Source: Streptomyces sp. TLI_235 (GTDB lineage: Bacteria; Actinomycetota; Actinomycetes; Streptomycetales; Streptomycetaceae). Taken from it: a DNA stretch of 64,000 nucleotides. A program made the position numbers and the translations under genes. The notes under the pieces were generated by a model that worked only from the letters and a program-made list of their open reading frames with translations, made no database searches and had not been told where the DNA came from. Of this stretch, positions 25,939-34,654 are shown in pieces (within the stretch, counting starts at the first letter, position 1; each line of letters starts with the position of its first letter). The stretch is taken from positions 930,001-994,000 of the forward strand of contig NSGV01000001.1 of NCBI GenBank assembly GCA_002300355.1. Direction: 5' to 3'.

Positions 25939-26694
25939 ATGCAGCTCCCGCTCCCCAAGAACCTGTCGCTGACGCACCGCCCGCACGCCTTCTTCGCAAG
26001 CGTGGGCACGCTGACCGTGGCCGGCACGGCGATCCTGGCGCTGGCCCTGCCGCAGGACACCTCCACCGCCGTCGCCGCCGCCCCGGCCGCCGCCACCGCG
26101 GCCCCCGTCGCCGCACAGTCGGCCGCCCCGCAGGCGCAGGCCCAGGCGCAGGCCGACGCCCAGGCCAAGGCGGACGCCGACGCCAAGGCTGCCGCCGACG
26201 CCAAGGCCGCGGCCGACGCGAAGGCCGCCGCCGATGCGAAGTCTGCCGCCGATGCCAGGGCCGCCGCGGACGCGAAGGCCGCCGCCGATGCGAAGTCTGC
26301 CGCCGATGCCAGGGCCGCCGCGGACGCGAAGGCCGCGGCCGACGCCAAGGCGAAGGCCCAGGCCGCCTCCCGCTCGCAGCAGCGCAAGGCTGTGAAGGCC
26401 GCCCCGACCGGCACTCCGCAGCAGGTCGCCGCCCAGCTCGTGCCGGCCAACCAGCTGGGCTGCTTCAGCAACATCGTGTTCCACGAGAGCAGCTGGAACG
26501 TCCACGCGGTCAACAAGTCCTCCGGCGCCTACGGCCTGGTGCAGGCCCTGCCGGCCTCGAAGCTGGCCTCGGCCGGTGCCGACTGGCGCGACAGCGCCGC
26601 CACCCAGATCAAGTGGGGCCTCAACTACATGAACAGCCGGTACGGCAGCCCGTGCGGCGCCTGGGCCTTCTGGCAGGCGCACCACTGGTACTGA
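25939..26694 (+). CDS. Secreted lytic transglycosylase (SLT-like) with Ala/Lys/Asp repeat stalk
   Basis: This 251-residue exported protein has a signal segment (LTVAGTAILALALPQ). An Ala/Gln stretch leads into a stalk of about 90 residues built from AAADAK-type hexapeptides. The C-terminal domain has the likely catalytic Glu183 in NIVFHESSWNVHAV, followed by GAYGLVQALPASKL and ending GAWAFWQAHHWY, as in small actinobacterial peptidoglycan-cleaving proteins. The stalk is predicted to be helical and may reach through the wall. The ATG at 25939 follows a weak purine stretch. A strong terminator lies 21 bp after the stop. Confidence 0.88.
   Translation: MQLPLPKNLSLTHRPHAFFASVGTLTVAGTAILALALPQDTSTAVAAAPAAATAAPVAAQSAAPQAQAQAQADAQAKADADAKAAADAKAAADAKAAADAKSAADARAAADAKAAADAKSAADARAAADAKAAADAKAKAQAASRSQQRKAVKAAPTGTPQQVAAQLVPANQLGCFSNIVFHESSWNVHAVNKSSGAYGLVQALPASKLASAGADWRDSAATQIKWGLNYMNSRYGSPCGAWAFWQAHHWY
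26215..26336 (+). repeat. 54-bp tandem repeat inside the transglycosylase stalk
   Basis: A 54-bp unit (26215-26268) is repeated exactly at 26269-26322, with a 14-bp start of a third copy. It encodes an 18-residue period made of AAADAK, SAADAR and AAADAK. Exact identity between units indicates recent duplication; length variation between strains would be expected. Confidence 0.85.
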
Positions 26695-26714
26695 TCGGAC
26701 CGGTCGGACCGAGT

Positions 26715-26750
26715 CCTGAGGGCGCGCGGAGCGATCCGCGCGCCCTCAGG
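26715..26750 (+). terminator. Rho-independent-like terminator
   Basis: A perfect 16-bp stem (CCTGAGGGCGCGCGGA and its complement) is capped by a GCGA tetraloop, 21 bp after the transglycosylase stop. Confidence 0.85.
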
Positions 26751-26933
26751 CGTTCCGGCGACGTTCGCCACCGGATGCGGCACTCCCTGCGACCAGCGGT
26801 GACCGATCGTCGGCCTACCGTGTCGCAGGCGTGAAGATATCGGGTGCGATCGATCGATTCTGACCGCATTTGGAGCGATTGGATCCGCTTAGGGACATTG
26901 CGGGGGCCTGTAGACGTCTTTAGCCTCCCCGCC

Positions 26934-27923
26934 ATGGCTACCCTCATCTCCGTCGTGCTCCCCGCCCACGATCGGAACGGCCAGCTGAAGGAGTGCCTCG
27001 ACGCACTGCTCGCCCAGTCGTTCCGCGACTTCGAGATCGTCCTCGTCGTCGACACCTCGCCGGACTGCCCCGAGCGCATCGCCGACGCCTACGGCATGCG
27101 CGACCCCCGGGTCAGCGTGCTGCGGCTGAACGCGGCGGTCGGGATCGGCCGCGCCCGAAACGCCGGTGCCGCCCGCGCGCGCGGCGACTACCTGCTGTTC
27201 CTCGACAGCGACCACCTGCTCGACGAGGACGCCTTCGCCGCGCTCGCCGAGCGGCTGGAGGAGACCGGCGAGGTCGACGTCCTCCAGTTCGGCCACAACC
27301 GGGTCTACCGCGACAAGGTGTGGCCCGGTGGCGCCGCCCAGGTGCTCGCCGACGCCGGGCCCGAGGTCACGACGCCCGCCGAGCGGCCCGCCCTGCTCGG
27401 CACCCCGCCGCTGATCTGGGACCGCCTGCTGCGCCGCGGAACCGTTCCCGACTTCCCGGACGGCCACTACGACGAGATCCCGGTGGTGCACGCCGCGATG
27501 CTGGCCGCCCGCCGGGTCGCCGTCCTGCCACGCGAGTGCGTCACCATCCGCCGCCGGCACACCCTGAACCCGGTGGGCTCGCCCGGCGCCGGCCACTTCG
27601 ACCTGTTCGAGCAGTACGCCCGCAGCTTCGAGATCCTCTCCGCCTCGCCGGACGCCGCCGTGCTGTGGCCGCAACTGTTCACCCGGATGGTCCGGCACTA
27701 CCTCTTCGTCTTCGACCTCGCGGGCTGCGTGGACCGCTCCGCGCGGCCGCAGTTCTTCCAGCGGGCCTCCGAGCACTACCGCGGCTACCAGCCCGAGGGC
27801 TACCGGCGGCCGGACGGCCGCGAGGGCGTGAAGTTCTCGCTCCTGTCGAGCGGCGCGTACGCCGCCTTCGAGGTCGCCAAGCTCTCCCACATCGCCCGCG
27901 GTGCGGTGACCGGCCGCCGCTGA
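26934..27923 (+). CDS. Glycosyltransferase family 2
   Basis: This 329-residue protein has a GT-A fold start: ISVVLPAHDRNGQLKECLDAL, then FEIVLVVDTSPDC, then GRARNAGAARARGDYLLFLDSDHLLD. The LDSDH supplies the DxD metal and nucleotide-sugar site. No ribosome-binding site precedes ATG 26934; upstream in-frame starts lack GT2 homology, so a leaderless start is possible. Related streptomycete proteins act in teichoic acid or capsule-like polymer synthesis. No polymer cluster is nearby, so the product is not assigned. Confidence 0.85.
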   Translation: MATLISVVLPAHDRNGQLKECLDALLAQSFRDFEIVLVVDTSPDCPERIADAYGMRDPRVSVLRLNAAVGIGRARNAGAARARGDYLLFLDSDHLLDEDAFAALAERLEETGEVDVLQFGHNRVYRDKVWPGGAAQVLADAGPEVTTPAERPALLGTPPLIWDRLLRRGTVPDFPDGHYDEIPVVHAAMLAARRVAVLPRECVTIRRRHTLNPVGSPGAGHFDLFEQYARSFEILSASPDAAVLWPQLFTRMVRHYLFVFDLAGCVDRSARPQFFQRASEHYRGYQPEGYRRPDGREGVKFSLLSSGAYAAFEVAKLSHIARGAVTGRR

Positions 27924-27946
27924 CGGCCTGCGCGGCCGACCGGGTC

Positions 27947-28552
27947 TCAGCCGTGCGCGGTGCCGCCGTCGGCCGCCATCGCCGCGGCGATCCGGCGGCC
28001 GGTCTCCCGCCACTCGTCGGCGGGCACCTTCGGCAGCAGGTCGTCCCAGACCGGCAGGCAGCTGCCCCGCAGCTGCATCATCCCGGCGGGCCGGGCGAGC
28101 AGCCAGAAGTGCAGGTGGGTGGCGCCGTCGCCCCACTTGTTGTGGTGCACCCGGGAGATCCCGCCGAGCGACAGCAGGGCCCGCTCGACCCGCTGCAGCA
28201 TCGGCCCGAGCTCCGCGGCCCGTGCCGGCGGCAGGTCGGCGAGGTCGTGGTGCTCGCGCGGCTGGAGCAGCACCACCGCCGGGACGGCCGCCGGCTCGTC
28301 CGGCGCGGAGAGCCGCCAGTGCTCGTCCGTCCACAGGAAGTCCTCGTCCGGACGGGCGCACTGGCTGCAGTCCGCGGGCCCGCCGTCGCCGTCCCGGGGC
28401 GGCTCGGGCAGCTCGGGGGCCTTCAGCTCCCTGACCTTGATGTCGCCCTCGAACGGGAAGATGTCCCAGCCGGGCATGCCCTCGGACGGGAACGGGATCT
28501 CCTCGCCGATCGGCAGCCGGGCGAGGTACGGGGTCATGTGATCATCGGTCAT
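27947..28552 (-). CDS. HIT-like (histidine triad fold) protein
   Basis: This protein of about 201 residues opens MTDDHMTPYLARLPIGEEIP. It has a paired cysteine motif (DCSQCARPDEDFLWTDEHW), a core strand VVLLQPREHHDLADLPP and ATHLHFWLLARPAGM in place of the usual HxHxHxx triad. Such HIT-like proteins bind or hydrolyse nucleotide derivatives. The triad is altered, so catalysis is uncertain. It converges with the glycosyltransferase gene after a 23-bp gap. Confidence 0.75.
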   Translation of the reverse strand: MTDDHMTPYLARLPIGEEIPFPSEGMPGWDIFPFEGDIKVRELKAPELPEPPRDGDGGPADCSQCARPDEDFLWTDEHWRLSAPDEPAAVPAVVLLQPREHHDLADLPPARAAELGPMLQRVERALLSLGGISRVHHNKWGDGATHLHFWLLARPAGMMQLRGSCLPVWDDLLPKVPADEWRETGRRIAAAMAADGGTAHG

Positions 28553-28635
28553 GTCGGGTGAGTCTGCCGGATGACGCCCCGTCACCCCGCGGCCGGGTCG
28601 GCGCCGCCCGTCCCGCCCGGTGCGATGATCGGCCC

Positions 28636-31479
28636 ATGGCCACCGGACTGGAACGCGCCCTGACCACCGCCCTGCGCGGCGATGTGCGGTTCGACACCGC
28701 CGAACGCGCCGTCTACGGCCACGACGCCTCCAACTACCGGCACGTCCCGCGCGGCGTGGTGAAGCCCGCCGACCTCGACGACGTCCGGGCCGCGGTCGCG
28801 CTCTGCCGCGAGTTCGGCGTCCCGATCGTGCCGCGCGGCTCCGGCACCAGCATCGGCGGCCAGGCCATCGGCCCCGGCGCCGTCGTACTGGACTTCCGGC
28901 GCCGGCTCGGCCGGGTGCTCTCCGTCGACCCGGACACCCGCACCGCCCGGGTCGAGCCCGGCACCGTCCTGGACGACCTGCAGCGGGCCGCCCGCCCGCA
29001 CGGCCTGCGCTTCGGCCCGGACCCGTCCACGCACAGCCGCTGCACCCTCGGCGGCATGATCGGCAACAACGCCTGCGGCTCGCACTCGGTGGCCTGGGGT
29101 CGCACCTCGGACAACGTGCAGGCGCTCGACGTGCTGCTCGCCGACGGCACCGAGCTCACCGCGGCCGGGCCGCTGGACGCCGCCGCCCGCACCCGGCTGC
29201 GCGACCGCCCCGGCCGCGAGGGCGAACTGCACCGCGCCCTGCAGGACCTCGCCGGCGCCCACCTGGCCGTCCTGCGGCAGGCCCTGCCCGCCCTCCCCCG
29301 CCGCGGCTCCGGCTACCCGCTCGACGCGCTGCTGCCCGAGCACGGCTACGACCTGGCCCGCGCCCTCACCGGCACCCTGGGCAGCTGCGCCGTCCTGCTC
29401 GGCGCCATCGTCCGCCTGGTGCCCGACCCGCCGGCCCGCGCCCTGGTGGTCGCCGGCCACCCCGACGAGACCGCCGCCGCCGACGCCGTCCCGGCCCTGC
29501 TGCCGCTGCGCCCGCTCACCGTCGAGGGGATGTCCGCCGACCTGATCGCCGCCCTGATCGCGGCCGGCCGCCGCCCGCCCGCGCTCGACCGGCTGCCCGA
29601 GGGCACCTGCTGGCTCTTCCTGGAGACCGGCGGCGACACCCCGGCCATCGCCCTGGACGCGGCCCACGCCCTCGCGGACGCCGTCCGGCGCACCGCAGGC
29701 GCCGCCGCCGCGGTGGTCACCGACCCCGCCGAGCAGCGGCAGCTCTGGGCCGTCCGCGAGGCCGGGGCGGGCATCGTCACCCGGCTCCCGGGCGGCGGCG
29801 AGGCCTGGCCGGGCTGGGAGGACTCCGCCGTCCCCGTCGAACACCTCGGCGACTACCTGCGCGCGCTGCGGGCGCTGCTCGCCCGGCACCAGCTGCGCGG
29901 CGTCCCGTACGGGCACTTCGGCGAGGGCTGCGTGCACCTGCGGCTGGACTTCCCGCTCACCGACCCGGCCCGGCTGCCCGAGTTCCGGGCCTTCCTGACG
30001 GACGCCGCCGACCTGTGCGTCTCGTACGGCGGCTCGCTCTCCGGCGAGCACGGCGACGGCCAGGCCCGGGCCGAGCTGCTGCCGCGGATGTACCCGCCGG
30101 AGGTCGTCGACCTGTTCCGCCGCTTCAAGGGCCTCTGGGACCCGGACAACCTGCTCAACCCCGGGGTGCTCGTCGCCCCGCGCCCGGTCGACGCCGACCT
30201 GCGCTTCCCCGGCCGTGACCTGCCGGTCACCCTGCCGCTGGCCGAGGACGGCGGCAGCCTGCTGAAGGCCGTGCACCGGTGCGTCGGCGTCGCCAAGTGC
30301 GTGGACACCTCCAGCGGCGTGATGTGCCCCAGCTACATGGCCACCGGCGAGGAACGGCACTCCACCCGCGGCCGGGCCCGACTGCTCGCCGAGATGCTGC
30401 GCGGCGACCTGGTCACGGACGGCTGGCGCTCCGAGGAGGTCCGCGAGGCGCTCGACCTCTGCCTCGGCTGCAAGGGCTGCGCGAGCGACTGCCCGGTCCA
30501 CGTCGACATGGCGACCTACAAGGCCGAGTTCCTGCACCAGCACTACCGGGGACGGCTGCGCCCCGTCTCGCACCTCTCGCTCGGCTGGCTGCCGCTCTGG
30601 CTGCGCGGCGCCGCCCTCGCCCCGCGGCTCGCCAACCGGCTGCTGCAGTCCGGGCCGAGCGCCGCCGTGCTCAAGCGCATCGGCGGGATCGACCCGCGGC
30701 GCGACCTGCCCGAGCTGCCCGAGCAGACCTTCACCGCCTGGTTCCGCCGGTGGCGCGCCGAGCACCCCGCCGCGCCCGGGGCCCGGCGGCTGCTGCTCTG
30801 GCCGGACAGCATGGCCGAACTGCTCGACCCGGAGCCGGCCCGGGCCGCCGTCGAGGTCCTGGAGCACCTGGGCTTCGAGATCCGGCTGCCCGACGCGCCG
30901 GTGTGCTGCGGGCTCACCCTGCTCTCCACCGGCCAACTCGGCCTCGCCCGGCGGGTGATGCGGCGCAGCCTGCGGGCCGTCCCGGCCGGCCTGCCGGTGG
31001 TCGGGCTGGAGCCGAGCTGCACCGCCGCGCTCCGCGAGGAACTGCCCCGGCTGCTCGGCCGGGAGGCCGGCGACCTGCCGGGCCGGGTCAGGACCTTCGC
31101 CGAATTCCTGGACGAGAGCGGGGTGTCGCTGCCCCGGCTGGCGGCGGATGCCGTCACCCAGGTGCACTGCCACCAGCACGCCGTGCTCGGCACCACCGCC
31201 GACCGGCACGTCGAGCAGCGGATGGGGGTGCACAACGAGGTGCTGGACTCCGGCTGCTGCGGGCTGGCCGGCAACTTCGGGATGGAGCGCGGGCACTGGG
31301 ACGTGTCGGTGGCGGCCGCCGAGCGGGTGCTGCTGCCCGCGGTGCGCGCCGCCGCGCCGGAGACGGTGGTGCTGGCGGACGGCCTGAGCTGCCGCACCCA
31401 GATCGCCCAACTCGCGGACGGGCGGCGGGCCGTGCACCTGGCCGAGCTGGTGCGGCGGGCGATCCGGGAGGCGGGCTGA
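28636..31479 (+). CDS. FAD-binding / 4Fe-4S oxidoreductase (GlcD-CCG fusion, D-lactate dehydrogenase-like)
   Basis: This 947-residue protein carries a vanillyl-alcohol-oxidase-type FAD domain (VPRGSGTSIGGQAI; SRCTLGGMIGNNACGSHS). Its substrate cap includes YGHFGEGCVHLRLDF and SLSGEHGDGQAR. The C-terminal half has two ferredoxin-like cysteine clusters (CVGVAKC near 549; CLGCKGCASDCP near 608-620) and two CCG motifs (near 757 and 874). This FAD plus Fe-S plus CCG arrangement oxidises 2-hydroxy acids such as D-lactate or glycolate and passes electrons to the quinone pool. The exact substrate is not decided by sequence. An ATG at 28636 is used. Confidence 0.9.
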   Translation: MATGLERALTTALRGDVRFDTAERAVYGHDASNYRHVPRGVVKPADLDDVRAAVALCREFGVPIVPRGSGTSIGGQAIGPGAVVLDFRRRLGRVLSVDPDTRTARVEPGTVLDDLQRAARPHGLRFGPDPSTHSRCTLGGMIGNNACGSHSVAWGRTSDNVQALDVLLADGTELTAAGPLDAAARTRLRDRPGREGELHRALQDLAGAHLAVLRQALPALPRRGSGYPLDALLPEHGYDLARALTGTLGSCAVLLGAIVRLVPDPPARALVVAGHPDETAAADAVPALLPLRPLTVEGMSADLIAALIAAGRRPPALDRLPEGTCWLFLETGGDTPAIALDAAHALADAVRRTAGAAAAVVTDPAEQRQLWAVREAGAGIVTRLPGGGEAWPGWEDSAVPVEHLGDYLRALRALLARHQLRGVPYGHFGEGCVHLRLDFPLTDPARLPEFRAFLTDAADLCVSYGGSLSGEHGDGQARAELLPRMYPPEVVDLFRRFKGLWDPDNLLNPGVLVAPRPVDADLRFPGRDLPVTLPLAEDGGSLLKAVHRCVGVAKCVDTSSGVMCPSYMATGEERHSTRGRARLLAEMLRGDLVTDGWRSEEVREALDLCLGCKGCASDCPVHVDMATYKAEFLHQHYRGRLRPVSHLSLGWLPLWLRGAALAPRLANRLLQSGPSAAVLKRIGGIDPRRDLPELPEQTFTAWFRRWRAEHPAAPGARRLLLWPDSMAELLDPEPARAAVEVLEHLGFEIRLPDAPVCCGLTLLSTGQLGLARRVMRRSLRAVPAGLPVVGLEPSCTAALREELPRLLGREAGDLPGRVRTFAEFLDESGVSLPRLAADAVTQVHCHQHAVLGTTADRHVEQRMGVHNEVLDSGCCGLAGNFGMERGHWDVSVAAAERVLLPAVRAAAPETVVLADGLSCRTQIAQLADGRRAVHLAELVRRAIREAG

Positions 31480-31569
31480 GGCCGCGTACGGCACGACGGA
31501 CCGGTGCTCCGCGCGACGGACCCGTGCACGGTCGTGGCGCGGACGGCGGGCCCTCGCCACAATGGCACG

Positions 31570-31983
31570 GTGACGATCTCCACCGCCGAGGCGGACACCA
31601 TCCTCGCCGAGAACTTCGCCCCCTGGGTGCAGGCACTCAAGCTCTCCGTCACCGAGACCGGTGACCGGCACGCCGTGCTGCGGCTGCCCTGGTCCGAGGA
31701 ACTCGCCCGGGAGGGCGGCGGCCTGAGCGGCCAGGCGCTGATGGCGGCCGCCGACACGGCGACCGTGGTCGCCGTCTCCGCGGCGCGCGGCGGCTTCGGC
31801 CCGATGACCACGATCCAGCAGTCGACCACCTTCCAGCGGGCGGTGGTCGGCGCGGACGTGCTGGTGACCGCGCGCATCACCAAACTCGGCCGCCGACTGG
31901 CCTTCGTGGACGTGGTGATGACGGCCGAGGGCGAGGAGGAGCCGGCGGCCCGCGCCAGCACCGTGTACGCCTTCCCCGGCTGA
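31570..31983 (+). CDS. PaaI-type hotdog thioesterase
   Basis: This 137-residue protein has the hotdog-fold pattern HAVLRLPWSEELAREGGGLSGQALMAAADTA, here with the conserved segment GGLSGQALMAAADT in place of GGVIATLADT. SAARGGFGPMTTIQQS and a final strand ARASTVYAFP follow. The family hydrolyses short or aryl acyl-CoA esters. The GTG start at 31570 is chosen because the fold begins there. It follows the oxidoreductase gene after 90 bp on the same strand; a functional link is not shown. Confidence 0.85.
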   Translation: MTISTAEADTILAENFAPWVQALKLSVTETGDRHAVLRLPWSEELAREGGGLSGQALMAAADTATVVAVSAARGGFGPMTTIQQSTTFQRAVVGADVLVTARITKLGRRLAFVDVVMTAEGEEEPAARASTVYAFPG

Positions 31984-32071
31984 TCCCGTCCGACCCCTAC
32001 TCACCGGGCCTACCGCGCAGTAGCCTCACCGGGCCGCACCCCACTGCGGCCCCCACCACCCTGGAGGCCCC

Positions 32072-32965
32072 ATGCGCACACCCCTGCCCGGAGGCGTCCG
32101 ACTCGCCGTCGCCGCAGTCCTGTTCACCGCCTCGGCACTCGGTCTGACGGCCGCGCCGGCCGCCGCCGCCACGGCCGGCGCCCGACCCGTCCCGGCCGAT
32201 GTGCCGCGGTACTACCTGGCGCTCGGTGACTCGCTAGCCGCGGGCTACCAGTCCACCCCGGACGGCGGCCACGTGGTCGGCCGCGGCTACGCCCAGGACA
32301 TCGCCCGCACCCTGGCCGAGCGGGCCGGCGCCCGCCACAAGGCCTTCGACTTCACCGACCTCGGCTGCCCCGGCGAGACCACCGGCACCATGGCGAACGG
32401 CGGCTGCCCGTACCCGCACCCCTGGGCCGACTCCCAACTCGCCGCCGCCGAGCGCTTCCTGCGCGAGCACCGGGGCGACAAGGTGCTGGTGACCCTGGAC
32501 ATCGGCGCCAACGACGTCAACCGCTGCGCGGCCGGCGGCAGGATCGACCTGCCGTGCGCGCTGCAGGGCATCGCCACGGCGGGCCACGGCCTGTCCGACA
32601 TCCTCGGCCGGCTGCGGGCGGCCGCCGGACCGCGCACCCGGATCGTCGGCATGAACCTCTACGACCCCTTCCTCGCCGCCTGGTTGACGGGCGACCAGGG
32701 GAAGGCCACCGCGGCGCTCTCGCTGCCGCTCTCACACGCACTGAACGCCGCGATCGGCGTCGCCGACGCGGCGCACGGAGTGCCCACCGCGGACGTGGCG
32801 CGGGCCTTCGACACCGACGTGCTGCGCACGGTGCCGTTCGGCGGCGGCCAGGTGCCGCTGAACGTGGCGCGGATCATGCAGTGGACCAACATGGCGCGCG
32901 GCGACATCCACGCCAACGACGCCGGCTACCAGGTGATCGCGGACACCTTCCTGGCGAGGCTGTGA
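32072..32965 (+). CDS. Secreted SGNH/GDSL-type esterase
   Basis: This 297-residue protein has a long signal peptide (VRLAVAAVLFTASALGLTAA). Block I is YYLALGDSLAAGYQ with the nucleophile Ser, the oxyanion region is DIGANDVNRC and block V is GDIHANDAGYQ, which supplies Asp and His. Six cysteines suggest disulfides, as in streptomycete secreted lipases of this family. The ATG at 32072 follows a tggagg ribosome-binding site. It probably cleaves lipid or polysaccharide esters outside the cell. Confidence 0.9.
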   Translation: MRTPLPGGVRLAVAAVLFTASALGLTAAPAAAATAGARPVPADVPRYYLALGDSLAAGYQSTPDGGHVVGRGYAQDIARTLAERAGARHKAFDFTDLGCPGETTGTMANGGCPYPHPWADSQLAAAERFLREHRGDKVLVTLDIGANDVNRCAAGGRIDLPCALQGIATAGHGLSDILGRLRAAAGPRTRIVGMNLYDPFLAAWLTGDQGKATAALSLPLSHALNAAIGVADAAHGVPTADVARAFDTDVLRTVPFGGGQVPLNVARIMQWTNMARGDIHANDAGYQVIADTFLARL

Positions 32966-32991
32966 GCCGCCCGGCGCAGCCGTGAGCGGCG

Positions 32992-33025
32992 GCCGGCCGG
33001 GCGGCGCACCCACCGCCCGGCCGGC
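32992..33025. terminator. Bidirectional terminator
   Basis: A perfect 13-bp stem (GCCGGCCGGGCGG and complement) with an 8-nt loop lies between the convergent esterase and CBS genes. Confidence 0.75.
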
Positions 33026-33052
33026 TCCTCGCCCCTGCCTCGGCTACCGCGG

Positions 33053-33484
33053 CTACGTCTCCGCCTCGGCGCAGATCGTGGTGACGAACTCCGCGACCCG
33101 CTCCTGCGGCATGTGGCGGGCGATGTCCGCCTCGCTGATCATCCCGACCAGCTTGTGGTCCGGGTGGTTGATCACCGGCAGACGGCGGACGAGGTGCTGC
33201 TCCATGATCCGCAGGACCTGCTCGGCGTCCTCGTCCTCCTCGATCACCATCGGCCGGCCGACCGCCAGGTCGACCGCCTTGACCTGCGTCGGGTCGAGCC
33301 CCTCGGCGACGCACTTCAGCACGATGTCCCGGTCGGTGAGGATGCCCAGCAGCTTCTGGTTCTCGCCGCAGATCGGCAGCGCGCCGACGTCCCGGTCCTT
33401 CATGATCCGGGCCGCGTCGGCCAGGGTCTCGAACTCCCCGACGCATTCGGCGCCCGGGTGCATGATCTCTCTGGCTGTGGTCAT
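33053..33484 (-). CDS. CBS-domain pair protein
   Basis: A 143-residue protein consists of two CBS motifs. The first spans TAREIMHPGAECVGEFETL to LLGILTDRDIVLKCV, the second VGRPMVIEEDEDAEQVLRIM to LVGMISEADIARHMP. Stand-alone CBS pairs bind adenosine nucleotides and sense energy state; hypoxic-response homologues occur in actinobacteria. The partner is unknown. It lies 21 bp downstream of the SPFH gene and may be co-transcribed. Confidence 0.9.
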   Translation of the reverse strand: MTTAREIMHPGAECVGEFETLADAARIMKDRDVGALPICGENQKLLGILTDRDIVLKCVAEGLDPTQVKAVDLAVGRPMVIEEDEDAEQVLRIMEQHLVRRLPVINHPDHKLVGMISEADIARHMPQERVAEFVTTICAEAET

Positions 33485-33505
33485 CGTCAGGCCTCCCGCC
33501 GTGCC

Positions 33506-34459
33506 TCAGATCCCCGCTCCTCCATCGTGGTCCCCGCCCCGCGGGGGCGCCACCTCGGGCCGGGAGCCGTTCACGGCCTCGGCCGGTGCCTCCAGCGGGT
33601 CACGCGCCAACACCTCTTCCAGCGCCGGGAGATCGGGCAGTTCGAGCTGCTCGGGGCCCGCCGCCGGGCTCGCCGCCGGGGCCGGCGCGGCGGCCGGCGG
33701 CGGCTTCTCGGTCACACTGTCGAGAAAACGCAGCAGCTCCACCGGGAAGGGCAGCACCAGCGTGGAGTTCTTCTCTGCCGCGACCTCCACCACCGTCTGC
33801 AGCAGCCGCAGTTGGAGTGCCGCCGGGGTGGTGCTCATGATCGCGGCGGCCTCCGAGAGCCGGGCCGAGGCCTGGAACTCGCCGTCGGCGGTGATGATCC
33901 GCGCCCGGCGCTCCCGCTCGGCCTCCGCCTGCCGCGACATCGACCGCTTCATCGACTCCGGCAGGGCCACGTCCTTGATCTCCACCCGGTCGATCTCGAT
34001 GCCCCAGCCCAGCGCCGGGCTGTCCAGCATCAGCTCCAGGCCCTGGTTCAGCGGCTCGCGGTTGGCCAGCAGGTCGTCCAGTTCGCTCTTGCCGATGATC
34101 GAGCGCAGCGAGGTCTGGGCGACCTGGGAGATCGCGAAGTTGTAGTCCTGCACGTTGACGGTGGCCTTCACCGGGTCGACCACCCGGTAGTAGACCACCG
34201 CGTCGACCCGCACGGTCACGTTGTCGCGGGTGATGCCCTCCTGGGCGGGGATCGGCATCGTCACGATCTGCACGTTCACCCGCTTCAGCCGGTCCGCGAT
34301 CGGCATGATCCAGGCCAGCCCCGGGTCGCGCACGTCCGCCAGCACCCGGCCGAACCGGAACACCACGCCGCGCTGGTACTGCTGCACCACGCGGATGCTC
34401 AGCCCGGCCCACACGGCGAGGACGATCAGCGCCCCCAGAATCGCGTCGAGAATGATCAT
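33506..34459 (-). CDS. SPFH/band-7 protein (stomatin-like)
   Basis: This 317-residue protein has one N-terminal membrane helix (ILGALIVLAVWAGLSI). A prohibitin/stomatin domain follows: VVQQYQRGVVFRFGRVL, then QEGITRDNVTVRVDAVVYY and KATVNVQDYNFAISQVAQ. The coiled-coil part holds MKRSMSRQAEAERERRARI, the stomatin signature. A Pro/Ala tail ends the protein. Such proteins form membrane microdomain scaffolds. It precedes the CBS gene on the same strand. Confidence 0.92.
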   Translation of the reverse strand: MIILDAILGALIVLAVWAGLSIRVVQQYQRGVVFRFGRVLADVRDPGLAWIMPIADRLKRVNVQIVTMPIPAQEGITRDNVTVRVDAVVYYRVVDPVKATVNVQDYNFAISQVAQTSLRSIIGKSELDDLLANREPLNQGLELMLDSPALGWGIEIDRVEIKDVALPESMKRSMSRQAEAERERRARIITADGEFQASARLSEAAAIMSTTPAALQLRLLQTVVEVAAEKNSTLVLPFPVELLRFLDSVTEKPPPAAAPAPAASPAAGPEQLELPDLPALEEVLARDPLEAPAEAVNGSRPEVAPPRGGDHDGGAGI

Positions 34460-34654
34460 CACGTCACCTCGGGCACACGCAGGATCCCCGATCTCCACGC
34501 TACTCCGCCCACCCCGGCGGCCGCGCGGGCGACGGAGGCGGCCGGCCGTCCACAGGGCCCGGGTGTTCGCGGGGCCGGATGTTCGCGGGGCCGTTGTCCA
34601 CGGCGTCGGGGAATGCCGCGGCCGGGACCGTCCGCACCCCCTACGATCTCCAGC

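Noticed and set aside
26206..26340. A CRISPR-like or intergenic repeat array
   Set aside because: The repeats are in frame inside a coding stalk, have no spacers and encode AAADAK hexapeptides.
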